Positions 48,961-62,342 of a DNA stretch of 64,000 nt are shown here, in pieces. The translations under genes and the position numbers were made by a program. Under the pieces are notes generated by a model. That model saw nothing but the letters and a program-made list of their open reading frames with translations. It ran no database searches and had not been told where the DNA came from. The first letter of the stretch is position 1. Each line of letters starts with the position of its first letter. Origin of the DNA: Brachynemurus nebulosus (Eukaryota > Arthropoda > Insecta > Neuroptera > Myrmeleontidae); NCBI GenBank assembly GCA_035578155.1, contig JAPWDM010000005.1:39642108-39706107 (forward strand), in the 5' to 3' direction.

Positions 48961-50236
48961 GGGGTCCGTTTCCTGAAATCATTCGCAAATAAAACGTATA
49001 CGCAATTATCAATTTACGAACGCTTTTTCAAAAAAGTAGTTTCTAGAAAAAAAACGTATACGTTTAATAAAACGTATTCGCAATTTATTGTTCGCATAGA
49101 AACGGATGGTTGAAACCGTTCGAATTCTATTTTTTGTAATATATGAATAATTTCATTTTTTCATTTTTCTACAAATGAAAGAAAAAAATATATAATGAAT
49201 TTTATAACCAAAGCGGTTATTATTAGGGAAAAATTTTGGGAATCAAATTAATGAAAGTCCGACGATATTTATTTAATCACAGAAATAATGCATTTGATTT
49301 GTCAAATAGAAAATTCAAAAAGAAAAAAAACTTTTATGTAAGAATTTGGTTCCCCGACTAAAAAGGATATAATACCTTTGAGGAGTCCCAATTGTAAAAA
49401 ATTACCTTTTTCCTCAAAATGAGGTTTTAGTGATGCTTCTCCGACGCCTATTTTTCACTTATTTCTGTCAATAATAATCGTATGTACCATTAAAAAAATA
49501 TGGAACCGACATCAGGAATTTCAATTAAGGTTTCACTGGGGCTCCGTATTGATTTTCTTCTTTATTCTTAATTAGGATTTTGCTTCGAGTTAGAGTACAT
49601 ACAAACATGATATGATTGGGATTTTTTTAGCTCCCAATAGACAAAAAATTAGATATGAAGACGAATGTCATAGAAAAACCGTTATTTTGTCTTTCGGTTA
49701 TTTCGTCTACGGTTATTTTAACGCAGTTACTTTGTTCCGAAGTTGAAGAATTTTGAAGCATTAGTGTAGAAAAGTTGGTTGAAAATTTCCTATTTTTTGG
49801 TAAGGGTAATTCTTCGCTCGTGGTTTGTATTTCCACTTTTCTTATTTCGCCCACATTTCATATTATTTATTTATTTATTTATTTATAATTAATTAATACG
49901 TTGTCTCGTTTTCCAAGGATAACAGAATATTTAGATATAAAACAATATGCAATTACTTGTTATACATAGTTATCTTAATTTAAAATTTAGCAAACATAAT
50001 TATTATTACCAAGGAAATAATCATTTTTTATTGTTTAAAAAAAGATAAAAGTTTACATTTGCGGTGTTGTCATATAAAATTTTTATGAAAAATAAAAGCA
50101 TACTTTTTGGATAACGAATGCTCTTATGAGATGTTCAAGAAACTACTTGCGAACGTTTAGCAAAACGTATACGCATCTACAGTATTCGCAACTTTCGTAT
50201 ACGTAACTATGCGAACGATTTCAAGAAACGGGCCCC
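48961..50236. mobile_element. TIR element with GGGGCCCGTTTC termini
   Basis: Starts GGGGTCCGTTTCCTGAAATC ATTCGCA and ends with the inverse (TGCGAACGATTTCAAGAAAC GGGCCCC). The palindromic word CGTATACG recurs several times near both ends. It holds a nested piece (49,589-49,745) shared with the LTR element. Target duplication not clear. No transposase. Confidence 0.75.
49863..49886. repeat. TTTA tetranucleotide run
   Basis: About six copies of TTTA inside the preceding element. Confidence 0.8.
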
Positions 50237-53200
50237 AGTATTGTCCCTGATTATGGTCAACGCCAACCATATACTATAGTTTTTAAAAAATCATAGAAGC
50301 AGCTAATATCGCAACTAGAAATCGCAGTCGCAGTTTAAATTCGAAGATATTCATTATTCGCAGTTTATCTTATCTCTAATACTAAGGAATAGTTGGTTAC
50401 AGCAGTTAGCTCTACCTAATAAATAAAAACGAAACGAAACGAAAAATGAATAAAAAATTAAAACGTTAAAATTAAAAAGGAACTTAAATCGAGTACAAAG
50501 CTCACACATGTTCCAATCATGTTTCCGTTTACGATTTTATCGTTCTACGGTACCTTAGGTCCTAAAATATAAAAATTTTTGACTTATCTTTTAATGCATC
50601 TGCTAAAATAAAATTTAAATAAATATTTTTAAGTCATCTGGAAAAACAAATGTTCGAATATCGAAAAATTATGCTGCTTTTCAAAAATTTCCTCTAATAT
50701 TTTAGTTCCGTTCCAGTGCATACATTTTAAAATTTTTCACGGGAAAGTTTTCTGTCTTAAAATCTATTCACTGATACATGAAAGTTTTTCCGAATAAAAA
50801 GACAAATATTTTACTGTGGCACAAACAGTAAAATCTGTACAAAAGAGGGATATATAATGTCTTTAGCTGAAAATCAATTAATCAAATTAAACAATTTTTT
50901 AACAATCAAAATAATTGACACAATGAAACAGAGTGTTTTTCGAAAGTTGCTCTTCTTATTACGGTTACCCTAAATTCTTTTTTTAATGAAAAATTTCTTC
51001 AGGTATGAGTTGTAGATACCGTTTGGTGCAGCCGGTTGCTATAATCGTGAAGCTTAGAGCTCCTTTAGTTTTCGATGATACAAATTTATACTTTTTTAAA
51101 TGCAACTATAATGTATATTAATTTATTGATGATATTGATTCAATGCATCAATAAAAAATATAAATGGAAACAAAATTTTTTTTTCCCAAGTTTATTTTTT
51201 GAATTTTTCTTGAATTTAATAATTTTGCGGCAAACAGGATACATATCTGTATAGACTAGGTTCAATCGAGGAACTTATCTTTTTTTTATCCAAGAAGGTA
51301 ACCAACAGATACAAGTGAGAAGCAATGAACAGATACCTATACCAGTTAATTTATTTTTTTTAAATGTAGATGTCACACTTAAACTTTCAGCAACTTTAAT
51401 TATTATTTTGCAAAGAAATATATAAATTTAAAAAATTTGCCTTTAAATTAATTTCTAATTTGATAATTCGACCCATATTTATTAAAATTCATTGACAATT
51501 ATTTATGTTTCTTATTTTCTTATTTCAGTAATTGTTTTAGAACTTATAACCTCACTATAGGCTTCTATAGGTGAACATAAGTTAGGTATGTATGCTGTAC
51601 TTTTATCAACAATATTTCATCGTTTATCAACAATATTTCATCGATAGCCAGACACCATATATTTTTATGTGGTCTGAACTCGGTCGCAACGAGTACTTTA
51701 AGAAACTGATTTATTTTCATAATTAACTGTAAAAAAATTTACGTAAATGTCTATTAATTTATTTCGAACTATGAAAAACTATAGCCACTGGGAAATGCTG
51801 ACCTAATGCGTCTCCAAGACGCAATTGATGATATTTGAAATTAATCTGAACTAACCTACACGGACAGAAAATTCATATAAAAATTACTGTGCTCAGCACT
51901 ACAATCGACGTGTAAAAGGCGAACATATTCAATTTTGTACGGTAAAAATATAAAAATTATAATTAATCATAGAAAACTTAACGGATAGAATATTGTTTCC
52001 GTAATATTAGCTACGTAAAATTTGTAAAACAGCACAGTAAAAAGACAAAAAAATATTTTTTAATTGTTTTTCTTACAACAATTACCATGCTGTATTATAA
52101 TATTTGAAATACTATCTGCTAATAGTAGAAAGAAAAAAAGAGAAAGAAGGTTGTGTGTGTTGTGAACGCTGTTGAAATGTACCTCACTCATAGCAAGTCA
52201 CATAGCCAACCATAGGTTTGGACGACCAACTTGGTCGGACGGGTCGGACCAGGCACCTTGATTCATTAGACTGTCTTACAAGCAGCAAACAGTATTCATT
52301 ACACTGTGTTAGAGGACGGGGATGTCACCGTTTAATTCATCATTTTGTTAGTTCACTATCTTTAGTATTAGAATATATTGTTGGCAATCATTTTTGTATG
52401 CATCATAAAGTTCTTACAGGTTCGGGTTGCGGGTCAGATGCGCAAATGAAAGAGTACGACAACAAGAATTAAACTATAACATATATGCATAAGAGTACGA
52501 TAAAAGTTGTGTTAGCACATTAATTTTTACCATGCTAGCACATATTTTTTTTATTTTGGTCGTCGATCGCGCAAGCATTATAAGAGAGCATGGTAATTTT
52601 TCTGAAATTTTATCTGCAAAAATTATATGATTTTTCTCTCCGTGTATAACACTATCTTATGCACATTTCGCATACTTTTTTTTTTGTAGTACCGAAAAGT
52701 TGAAATGTTTTATTTTATCAAGTTCACGAAATATTTAAAAATAATTTTCTGTTGTTCTTCAATTGTTACGTTAAGATCAACTGTGCTGTACAAACTTGAA
52801 TTTAATGATATTTGTAAGTTGTTTACTTGTTACATGGCTTGCCGTTATCGGAATTCAATTTTATTTGATAACTTCCTATTGTATGGTCCCATTAGTTTCC
52901 ACTTCATTTAATAACGGAAATTATATAATAATACATTTAACATAAATGTGTGTTACTTATTACAACGTGCTCTATACATATTTATTTAAGTATATGTGTT
53001 TCTACAAAATTTTGCATACATAAAGCTTCAGTGCTTACTTTGGAGTTAATCATTATAATTAAATTGACTTAAGTTATTGTGCACAAACAGAAAGGGAAAA
53101 TGTTTGAGAGAAAGTGGAAACTGTAATCGGAAGTTGTTGAAATGACTTTAAACGGGACAAAAATAAAAACTTGTTTATGAGAAAAGTTAAGATTTATTAA

Positions 53201-53372
53201 AGTTAAGGTGGTTGGTGCGTTAGGGATTAAGTAATTAGGTACTGTGAATTTAAAAAAGTTTACCAGTTATTGCCGCAATTTGAAATTGATGTATTTTGAA
53301 TTTTTCATTGTTTGACTTTGTTTTATTTTTCCTCTTCTTTATTAATTTGAAATTATTTGAAATTTTGTATTT
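50237..53372. other. non-coding stretch
   Basis: No exon or bounded repeat recognised. 52,218-52,472 is open on the + strand and less AT-rich, but resembles no family I know. Confidence 0.35.
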
Positions 53373-53668
53373 AACTAGCTGTACCCGCGACGAAGTTCGC
53401 TCGACGCATTGTTATAAACTCAATGAAAAGTATATAAGCGTAATAATTATACAGAACTTGCATAGAACAATAATTTTTGCGTAATATGTGCACATGCTGA
53501 AAATGGTTTTTCTATTTTCCCGTAGTAAAAAGTATCTTGGATGTTGACGAAGGCAATAGCTTATCACCATATCAAATTTCATCAAAATCCGTCCAATCGA
53601 TTTTTCGTGCTGCGTGAACAGACAGACAGATAGACCGACAGACAAAAATTTTAAAAATCGCTGTTTTA
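53373..53668. repeat. common arthropod interspersed repeat
   Basis: Starts ACTAGCTGTACCCGCGACGA, contains CAAATTTCATCAAAATCCGT CC and ends in an ACAGACAGACAGA run. Both the head and tail words recur widely in insect genomes. Its class (SINE-like or retroposon tail) is not settled here. Confidence 0.6.
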
Positions 53669-56120
53669 ATATCTACATCGATAACTATTTACAGTACCAG
53701 TACAATTTTCAAAAAATATTCCATGTACAGAAATGGTCTCGTTACAGTTTTATTATCATTACCTATATGTATAGAAGTATTGATTTTCAGTAAGTTTTAG
53801 GGATACTTCTCTATTAGTTGCGTCTTAACAAAAATATTTTCTAGAAGTTTTTATCTCACAAGCTATTTATCAGAATTGGTTTAAATTTTGTGTATCGAGA
53901 AATCAATAATTAATTTTCAGAATTCTTTAATGCGCCAACGACCTTAAAGTTTTCAGTTTTAAATTTCGGAGAAATTAGTTCAACAAATTTTAATAACATA
54001 CTGAACGATCATGTTTGAAAGGTTAATTGACATGTCTTATACATCTGTAAAAGCTGTTTAAGTAAAATCAAGAATAGAGTAAATTAGTAATATCGAATGT
54101 ATTTGTACTGGTTCCGTTGCTACATACCTACACGAAATTTTCGATAAAATCATAAAAAGAATTATTGTAATCAAACAGTTCAGCATAATATATGTTACTA
54201 GATTTCATACAGTAGCTAGATTTCTTAATTAAGCGGCATTGTCTATTTTTGGTAACAGCAGAATTGTTATAACCAAGTTCGAGTACAAGTAAAATTTCAC
54301 CGTAGATATATTTAAAGTAGTTTAAAATTCCATCGTATTTTTTCGGATTTTCTCATATTATAAATCAGTATTAGTTTACTTTGTTGTTCCGTTTGTTATA
54401 TCATGTCCACACTTACCATTTTTCATCTAGCCTCCTTAATGAGGGTGATCTGAGATTAATAATTAGAAATTTCGTAGGATTTGGAATATGTTCAAATTCA
54501 AACTTTTAGTCTATTACTCTTATTGTGAAGTTGGCTGAGATTTTAGAACACGTTCTAGTTCTTAATTAACCAATTTCTACTGAAATCATTTTCATTTTTC
54601 CTCGGAATCGTAGGTACATGAAACTTATAAGTTTTTAACACCAATTTGTCAATCCTTAATAGCAAAATAATGTGAATACTGGCGTCCAATTATAAAGATA
54701 TTAATTTAAGTGATTTTCGCCAAATTTATTTAAACAAACAAATCCAGTCAGTATCTTCAACAGAAACAGAATACACGTCAGACAACTTTATTTGTTTTTA
54801 ACAAATTTATAACCACTATCTGTATAACTATCTACAAGCTTACAGTATTAGATAACGAAAAGCCACCAAGTAAAGCAATCTGCTTGTACTGTGAACCTTA
54901 TTCTCGTGTTAATTGCGATCAAGTAGTTTATTCGACTGGTGACAAACAAGTATACAAATGAATAACACAAATAAACAAAAGTGAACGAACGAATGAAGTG
55001 GGGACGATACGAAAATAAACGAAGGAAGCTGTCAATTAAAGTGGAAAGAAGTTCGATTGGTTTTCAAAGCTCTAGAATAAAACAAGAGACGAATGCTTGT
55101 ATTGACTGACGCGTACATAATAGAGTACCTACTCTTGGCTCTGTTGGGATAATATTAAGTTTACGGATACTTATGTTTTAGTACACAAGATTCCCTATTT
55201 ACTTTTACTTACGACGTACTAATGGAGAAAGTCGAAAGAAGAAGAACAATTTCTCATACCGTTACGAGAAGGCAAGTTATTTTTATGTTGTGTTTTAATG
55301 TACCATATATTGATACAAAATTTAGTAAGAAAAATATTAGGAATTTATTTCCTAAATGATTTTAAATATTCCTAAAAATTCATTTGACAAAACTTCGAAT
55401 TAAATACTAATTTCAATTTTTCAAATAATTTTTTTTTTTAAACAAATTTTTTTAAAAACTATATTTAAAATTTTTGCAATTAACCCTTTTTAATTATTTT
55501 GCAAATAATTGTTCATCCAACAAACTCTTCCATACGCACAATTTACCCGAATAATAAAACTAACTAATAAAAAAATATATCTTATAATACGGAAAAATTT
55601 ACACAAAAAAAAATTCCAAATAAATTACTCTGTGTGTCATACCTTTATCAACCTCTTTCTGAATAGGTACTCGCCCGTCACCCGTCTATGAGTGCCATTT
55701 TTTTTTTACGTATGTAATTAATTGTACGTGAAATATAAATGTTTTCGAATGGACGTAGAATACTAACGGCAAAAGAAGAGTTGATACAAAGCCGTCATAT
55801 CTAGATAAAATGTTGTCACTAAATTATACTTACTTATAATTGCCAGTTTCTTTCGTACAGCTCAGAAATATAAATGGTTTTCAAGAATACACTAATAAGT
55901 CTATACTTGATGTACTCGAAGTATTTTTTTCTGCTTTCTGGATTACCCCCCGAAATTAACTCCCAAAATCAATATTCAGTTTCACGTCAGTTTAATTTTT
56001 TATTTCAGGTAATTCCAAAAGACACTAGATGTTCCGTTTTGCCAATTTTGATACCAAATATTGAAAATGAAGCAACTTTAAAATATAATATTTGAGAGTT
56101 TAACAACTTTAATAGTATTT
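53669..56120. other. non-coding stretch
   Basis: No exon or bounded repeat recognised. Confidence 0.4.
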
Positions 56121-56121
56121 T

Positions 56122-56245
56122 ACAATATAAGCTCGGTAAGTTGCTTTTACTGATCGAGAAAATGTTGCGAAAACGAGATCCGCAGGGTCGAGTTTTTGCA
56201 ATTTTCGAGATCAGTAAATGCACTTAACGCATCGTGTATTGTATA
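56122..56245. repeat. short palindrome 1 (CCGCAGGG core)
   Basis: Imperfect hairpin: TTTTACTGATCGAGAAAATG is mirrored by ATTTTCGAGATCAGTAAA, with ATCCGCAGGGTCGAG in the centre and TACAATA-type ends. Stem about 50 bp. Confidence 0.7.
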
Positions 56246-56489
56246 ATTAAAGAATAAAAATATATTAAATAAAAAATAAAATTCGGATAATGTACGTGAA
56301 TTTTATATTTCTATGTTATGACATAGAATGCCATGAATAAATATTATAAATATTTATAGCAACTTTATACGAATCTTTATAATGACAATTGATAACTATA
56401 TTTTTTTTAAATAAAAATTTAAGTGTCAATATTTGATTGGCGTGAAATTTTTTTTTTTTGAATTTTCTATTAAAAAATTGAGGAATAAT

Positions 56490-56620
56490 ATATTATACAA
56501 TAAGTGGGAAAAGAGGCTTATTTCTCACGAATATGAGTTTGTTGCGCGAGCCCGCAGGGCGAGTGCAACAATTCATATGAGTGAGAAATAAGCTTTTAAC
56601 ACGTATTTTACACTATACTT
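56490..56620. repeat. short palindrome 2 (CCGCAGGG core)
   Basis: GCTTATTTCTCACGAATATG is mirrored by CATATGAGTGAGAAATAAGC, with GAGCCCGCAGGGCGAG in the centre and TATACAATA at the left end. Same architecture as the palindrome 300 bp upstream but mostly different stem sequence. Confidence 0.75.
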
Positions 56621-57005
56621 TTTCTACGTGCACATTTTTTTTTCGTAAAATTTAACATAAATTCACTTACCGCACTGTTATTTTTTGGTTCCCATGGATA
56701 TAAGCAAACGTTCGGGAAATGTAACTTACCATCATTGTCAACAACATCGGTAAATGCATGAAAATACACGATCGTGCAAAAAAATTATAATTTTGCATTA
56801 TAAAAATTATAATGCAACTCTACTATGTTGATCTTTAAGACCACATTTGGTATTGGATACATTTGGAAAAATAAAAAATTAAATATTTTACTGTGTATGT
56901 AATTCAATACACTTGTTGCATCTCATTTCAACACACACAATTTAAATATACCTTCATCTACGTTATAATCCATTATATAAATAAACATATACGTCCCGTA
57001 TGTCC
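56621..57005. other. non-coding stretch
   Basis: Nothing recognised. Confidence 0.35.
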
Positions 57006-57013
57006 CTTTGTAC

Positions 57014-57715
57014 CAAGGATTCCAAAAATTTTGCGTCGGTTAGCCAAATTGCAAATACCAAAATATCTGGCGGACCAAGAAAATATGTGGTGGACAGTTC
57101 AATCTGTCGATTATGATCATCGAGTTGACCGCGGAGCGAGTTTTGACTGATTTCCTATTCGAATTTACAGATGGAAAATAAGGGTAAAACTTGAAAGAAA
57201 AATTACATCCAAAAAATTTTCTGCTCAAACTTGACTATTTTACAGGAAAAATAATTTCACACGCAAATTATCCAAATTTCACAAATAATTCCATTTTTGT
57301 AGGTTTTAATTTAGAAAAGAAAAATTGAACTTTATGACGTTATCAACTATACAAAATTTTATGAAAGTTCCAAAAACCATTATTCGATATTAGAAACCTG
57401 ACATTTGAAGCTACTCATAGGTTTTTGATACTGCTTTTTATTTTCCACAAAATCAGAGTTGTAAAAACAGCAGAGAAATTACATACGGAAATAACATTTT
57501 CTGATTGAATTTGGGAAAAGTAACTCGAAAATTTAAGAAAATTGAACACTGCTTATATAAAATATATGCAATAACCAGATTAGCATACAAAATTTGCACG
57601 AAGAACGTTTCTCTGAAAAATATTTAATTTTTTTTTTGGAATTCTAGATTGCTGACAATTTGCTAATTGCGGGTTGTAATTTTGTAGTTCATGGACCGCA
57701 CTTTGAGAACCTCTG
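57014..57715. mobile_element. hAT-like element, uninterrupted relative of the 16.7-kb copy
   Basis: Starts CAAGGATTCCAAAAATTTTG CGTCGG and ends GACCGCACTTTGAGAACCTC TG, matching the termini at 16,686 and 21,090. The segment TTTTTGATACTGCTTTTTAT is the unoccupied insertion site of family U1. The flanking 8-mers do not match each other. Confidence 0.65.
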
Positions 57716-58593
57716 AGCTACGATATACGTACTCAGGCTATTCTATAAAATCCAATAAAGTCGTTCCTTTATTTGGCCCCGTATGGCAACACAAATTCAC
57801 CCAAAAAAGGTAATACGCCGCATACTTATGTAATACAATCTATGAACAAAAGGGCGATGGAATGAAAGTAAAGAAGGCGGAGAGAAAGAGTGAGGTAGAT
57901 TTTCTATTTTTTCGGGGTTACGTTTGTGAATAAATGGTATATTGAGCTAAATAAATCATTCTAGAAAATATAAATGAGAAAAATTGTGAACTTTTTTTTG
58001 TTTTAAAATTTTTGATCTTTTATGTTTTCCCAGTTTAATTAATAGCTAGAAAAATTACTGGCTTGTAGTCGTTTCATTAGTGTTGTAACTTATGGATACG
58101 CGTAATATTTTCATTTTCAAAAAATTCACTTTTTAAACTTTTCTCATAGAAGGAGTATTAGAGCTTAGTATTTTTTATGGAAATAGTTGTATAATATGGG
58201 TAGGTATACAACTACTAATACACAACTTGATTTTTTGATCGAATTTTTAAGGGATTGATATAATCCGTTTCACTTATACCTTTCTAAACGTAATGCTTTC
58301 TGCATTGAGATTGCTCGAAATAATCTAAATTACTACTTTGATTTTGATAAATTAAGCTACTTATAGTCAAATAAAGTCACTTTAATTTTGGATTGTCAAA
58401 GTATTGTAATTTGTTTTTCGGTGGAAAATGACAAAAAAATGATTTTCCGATTTTTGTAAATAAATTAGTTTTGTAATTGATATTGCCTGTCAATCAAGAT
58501 GAAACATGGTGGAAACTTAATAAGCTAGCCTGGCAACTTAGTTTAATATTATGAACATATACATACAATTTCTCCCTTTGTAGTTTTAGTTAA
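57716..58593. other. non-coding stretch
   Basis: Nothing recognised. Confidence 0.35.
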
Positions 58594-58986
58594 TACAGTC
58601 GACTCTCGTTAATTCCACACTCGAGGGACTCTTAAAATTTTACGAATTATAGAGAGGTTCGAATTATCACAGGTAACAATTTTAATTTTTTAAGCATTTG
58701 CGATGAATGAACTTAAACTTTCCTCAAAATATACTTACAATCTTTCTGTCTCTTTCTCTCTGCAACTTTGAATTGTCGAGTAGTGTTTAACGCCGATGAG
58801 TTCGAATTAACGCGTCATTTTGTTACGTAGCAATGATTTTTTCGTTCGAATTACAAAGTGTATAAAAATGTATTGTTTTAAGAGATTTTGTAAGGAACTC
58901 GTGATACCTTTGAATTATAGAGAGTTTCAAATTATCGCAGGTTTGAATTTATTTTAGAGAGTTTCAAATTATCGCAGTCTACTTTA
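58594..58986. mobile_element. pogo-like MITE
   Basis: TA followed by CAGTCGACTCTCGTTAATTC, a terminal word typical of pogo/Tigger elements. The decayed right end AAATTATCGCAGTCTAC is its partial inverse. The motif TATAGAGAG-TTCGAATTATC or a close form recurs three times inside. Non-coding. Confidence 0.55.
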
Positions 58987-59881
58987 ATTATATTTAGATA
59001 TTGAATATATTGGTTAAACTGGTTCAATGCAACATTAATACTGATTAGTATATTGGAATAATAGATTAAATATCATTGGTAGACAAGGTCTCCCAGATAC
59101 ATTTAGTCGTAAGCGAAAATTAAAATGTGAAAACACAAAATTTAATAATAATATACAGTTACTTTTTTTAATAAATATCGGTTTCTCTTTGGATGGTAGG
59201 ATACATAATAGACGAAAATGGAGACAATAATTTTAGATCTTTAAACAAACAACGATTGGTATAATTGATAGGTATAAAAAATTTAGGATCATCATAATTT
59301 TTTCGGAGTAATTCTAAGAGTTTCGATATCTAGCGACTTTATTGCATGTACATTAATAATGCATAAAGTGCGTGTACACTTTATAATTTCCGTATACATT
59401 TGTTTGATCAACAAAAATACTTAAAACAAACTTCTGCCGGAAACGTAAATTACTAGATTGAAGTCGTTGTTTGATTAAATCTGAAAGACACTGTTTCGTG
59501 TTAATAGTTCAACCATTTTAGATAAATTATTATTGTATGTCTCCATTATATGTGTACACAATAATAAGTTAGAAATATACTAGTTTAAAGATATAAGTTA
59601 TGAGATCTATGTGCATACAGTCATATCCGTACTTTAGTATATTTATTCTAACGGTCTACACATTGCACGCTAGCTAGCTAGGCTACATTTATGTTAGTAT
59701 ACTAGCATACTATTTAGTTGACTGTTTGCTAGTATTGGAGCCACAGTCCTTCACAGTATATACTCAAACAATTATAATGTTATTATTTAAGCTACAGGAC
59801 ACATAGCGTTAAATAAACACATTTATATAAACTTTGACGGGAATAACTTCATCCCTGGATTGCTGTAGGTATGTGTTAGAT
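58987..59881. other. non-coding stretch
   Basis: Nothing recognised. Confidence 0.35.
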
Positions 59882-60130
59882 TTAAGGTACCATCACAGTG
59901 TGATTTGCCGAAAAATAGTCAATTTTCACAATATTTTTTTTTCACAATAGGAATGAATTTGTTTTTTACGATTAATACCACTATTTAACAATATAAAAAT
60001 TATTTTTAGTCGAATTTTCTCCGAAAAATTAGACTTATACAGTCTATACGATAAGAGCTGCGAGAGGCGAGACCAGGGGCGCTATCCGTCTTCGGACCCG
60101 TAGAACACGATTATGTAAAAAAAAAAGATG

Positions 60131-60134
<4 letters not shown>

Positions 60135-60214
<80 letters not shown>
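60135..60214. repeat. TA dinucleotide tract 6
   Basis: About 80 bp of pure TA inside the TTAA element. Confidence 0.95.
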
Positions 60215-60217
<3 letters not shown>

Positions 60218-60229
60218 CCCGCAACCTTT

Positions 60230-61110
60230 TAATATGTGTAGGGCCCCCCTATGGAAGTTAAGAGATGAAATTTGGTAAGTGGGGCTTATTCCGATGCACA
60301 ACAATACTATCAAAGTGGGGTCAAATTTTGGGCAAATTTTTTTTCGGACCCGACCTTTAAGGGGGTGGTGGGGGGGGCGGAAAAGCAATAAAACTTTTCC
60401 AAATCGGTTTTAAATAATGTTTCGGTCAATTATCTACAACATATCCAAAATTCAGCTTCCTAGGATGATATGGTGGGAGTAGAGGGGGGAAAAACGATTT
60501 TCGCTGGATCTAACAGGCCCCCAGCCCCCCAGAATTAACGTAGAGGGTTGAAATTTGGTGTGTTGATAAAGTTCGTACCTAGGTTGTGCTTTTTGGAGGT
60601 TTTAATATTTTACCCCCACCCCCCTCATTTTTAAGCTACAATTTCATGCATTTTCGACGTTTTCGAAGTTTGTACCACTCGCACAGGTCACCCGAATAAA
60701 TCTAGAGGGCTGAAATTTTGTATTCGGATTGAGTTAGTATCAAGGGGGTGCCTTTTGGGGGTCTCGACTTTTAACCCCTACCCCCACCATTTTTATACCC
60801 AAAAGAACATGATTTTTCTTGTTTTTTAACAGTTTCGTTCGGGTCAAAATCTCCCCAAATAAACCTAGAGGGCTGAAATTTGGTGTACAGGTTAAGCTAA
60901 TAGCCAGACACTGTTTTTTGGAGGTTTCAACTTTTAACCCTTACCCCCACGATTTTTACGCCAATATTTCCTTAATTTTTTTGCTTGTTTTCTAACACGT
61001 CTAGAGACTCCATAAGGAAACCTAGAGGGCTGAAATTTTGTACGTGTATTCAGTTAGTATCCAGCTAGTACCTTGTAGGGAGTCCACATCACTTTTCCCC
61101 CCACTTCTCC
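60230..61110. repeat. 160-bp diverged tandem array
   Basis: The word CTAGAGGGCTGAAATTT recurs at about 60,542, 60,703, 60,866 and 61,023 (steps 161, 163, 157). Each copy is followed by a GGAGGTTTCAACTTTTAACC block and a CCCCCAC run; a weaker first copy starts near 60,230. Unusually G/C-run rich for the window. Confidence 0.8.
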
Positions 61111-61368
61111 CATTTTTACATCGGAATTGAATGCTATTGTTAAATGTGTTTTAAAAGCATTATGTTTATTCTAAATACAAGTAGGCGAATAGTAATTTTA
61201 AAAAATTTAAAAAAAAGTGAATACAATTTTTTAACAAATGAAATACATACATATTAAGTAATTTGCAAATGTTATTAAAGTCACTGTTTATTTATTTATT
61301 TAATTATTATTTAGGAATTTTGGATTTTTATTATTTATAAAATAGAAATTTTGGATTTTTTTGGAAAG

Positions 61369-62058
61369 AAAAAATATCTTCATAAAAGCCTTCCAGTTTA
61401 CTATTTAAGTTCCTTTTTTAATATTTAAAAGTAAAACACAAAGGCAATTGGCGGATAAGCATGGATAGAAATGCCCTCGTACGAATTGTTTTGGCTTTTT
61501 CCCTGTTAATTTCTATCGGCACAAAATTGAAATTTACTGAGATTCAGCCCTTAAAAACTTAAAATCTTTTTATAAAGCCCCGATCAACCGGACACTCATT
61601 ATCAGTTTTGAAACCACCAAAATTACAAATCGCTTGTGGAGTTTCAATTATATTTCGCTTGTAGACACTCAATACCGAAGAAATAATTTTTTTTTTATTT
61701 TTTTTATTTTTATTTTTTTATTTATTTTTTTTTTTTTGAATGAAAAAATATCTTTATAAAGGCCTTCCAGTTTACTATTTAAGGTCCTTTTTTAATATTT
61801 AAAACTAAAACATAAAGGCAATTAGCGGATAAACATGGGCAGGAATGCCCTCGTACGAATTGTGTTGGTTTTTTTTCTGCTACCTGTTTTCGGCACAAAA
61901 TTGAAATTTACTGAGATACAACCCTTAAATACTTAAAACCTTTTTTTAAAGCCTCGATCAGCCGAACACTCATCACCAGTTTTGAAACCAACAAAATGAC
62001 AATTCGGTTGTAGACTTTCAATCACATTTCGCTTGTAAACATTCAATACCGAAGATGA
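61369..62058. repeat. direct duplication of about 315 bp
   Basis: 61,369-61,684 and 61,744-62,058 share CCTTCCAGTTTACTATTTAA, GAATGCCCTCGTACGAATTG and CGGCACAAAATTGAAATTTA, with about 10% differences. A T-rich run separates them. Confidence 0.85.
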
Positions 62059-62342
62059 AGGGGGAAATTCGACTACCGTGATGGGGCCCCGCTGCTCACG
62101 GCGTTTTTTTTATTTTTGTTTTTAATAATTTTTTGCAAAAAAGTGTCTTTAAAAAAGGCCGAAATTCGGTGCCCACGATTACGGCCGCAGTTTTTATTTA
62201 AAAAAAAAATCAAATGGATTATCAATCAGTAGGTAAGTTGCTATGTTCCTGTGGGAGCTTTTTTTCCCACAACCTATCCATCCGAAAAAAAATTGTGAAA
62301 ATTGACTATTTTTCGGTAAATCACACTGTGATGGTACCTTAA

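Larger units (their letters stand above)
59882..62342. mobile_element. 2.45-kb TTAA-flanked element packed with repeats
   Basis: The element at 59,886-62,338 starts GGTACCATCACAGTGTGATT and ends AATCACACTGTGATGGTACC. The terminal repeat extends about 45 bp through CGAAAAATAGTCAATTTTCA. TTAA flanks both sides, as in piggyBac-type insertion, though the tips do not start with CCC. Inside lie a TA tract, a 160-bp tandem array and a 315-bp direct duplication. No transposase motif was seen. Confidence 0.8.

Noticed and set aside
52218..52472. 84-residue open frame on the + strand in less AT-rich DNA
   Set aside because: No recognisable domain, no splice context I could support and a stop-limited length typical of chance.
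57006..57723. 8-bp target duplication for the 57-kb hAT-like element
   Set aside because: CTTTGTAC and AGCTACGA do not match. The element is kept on the basis of its ends only.
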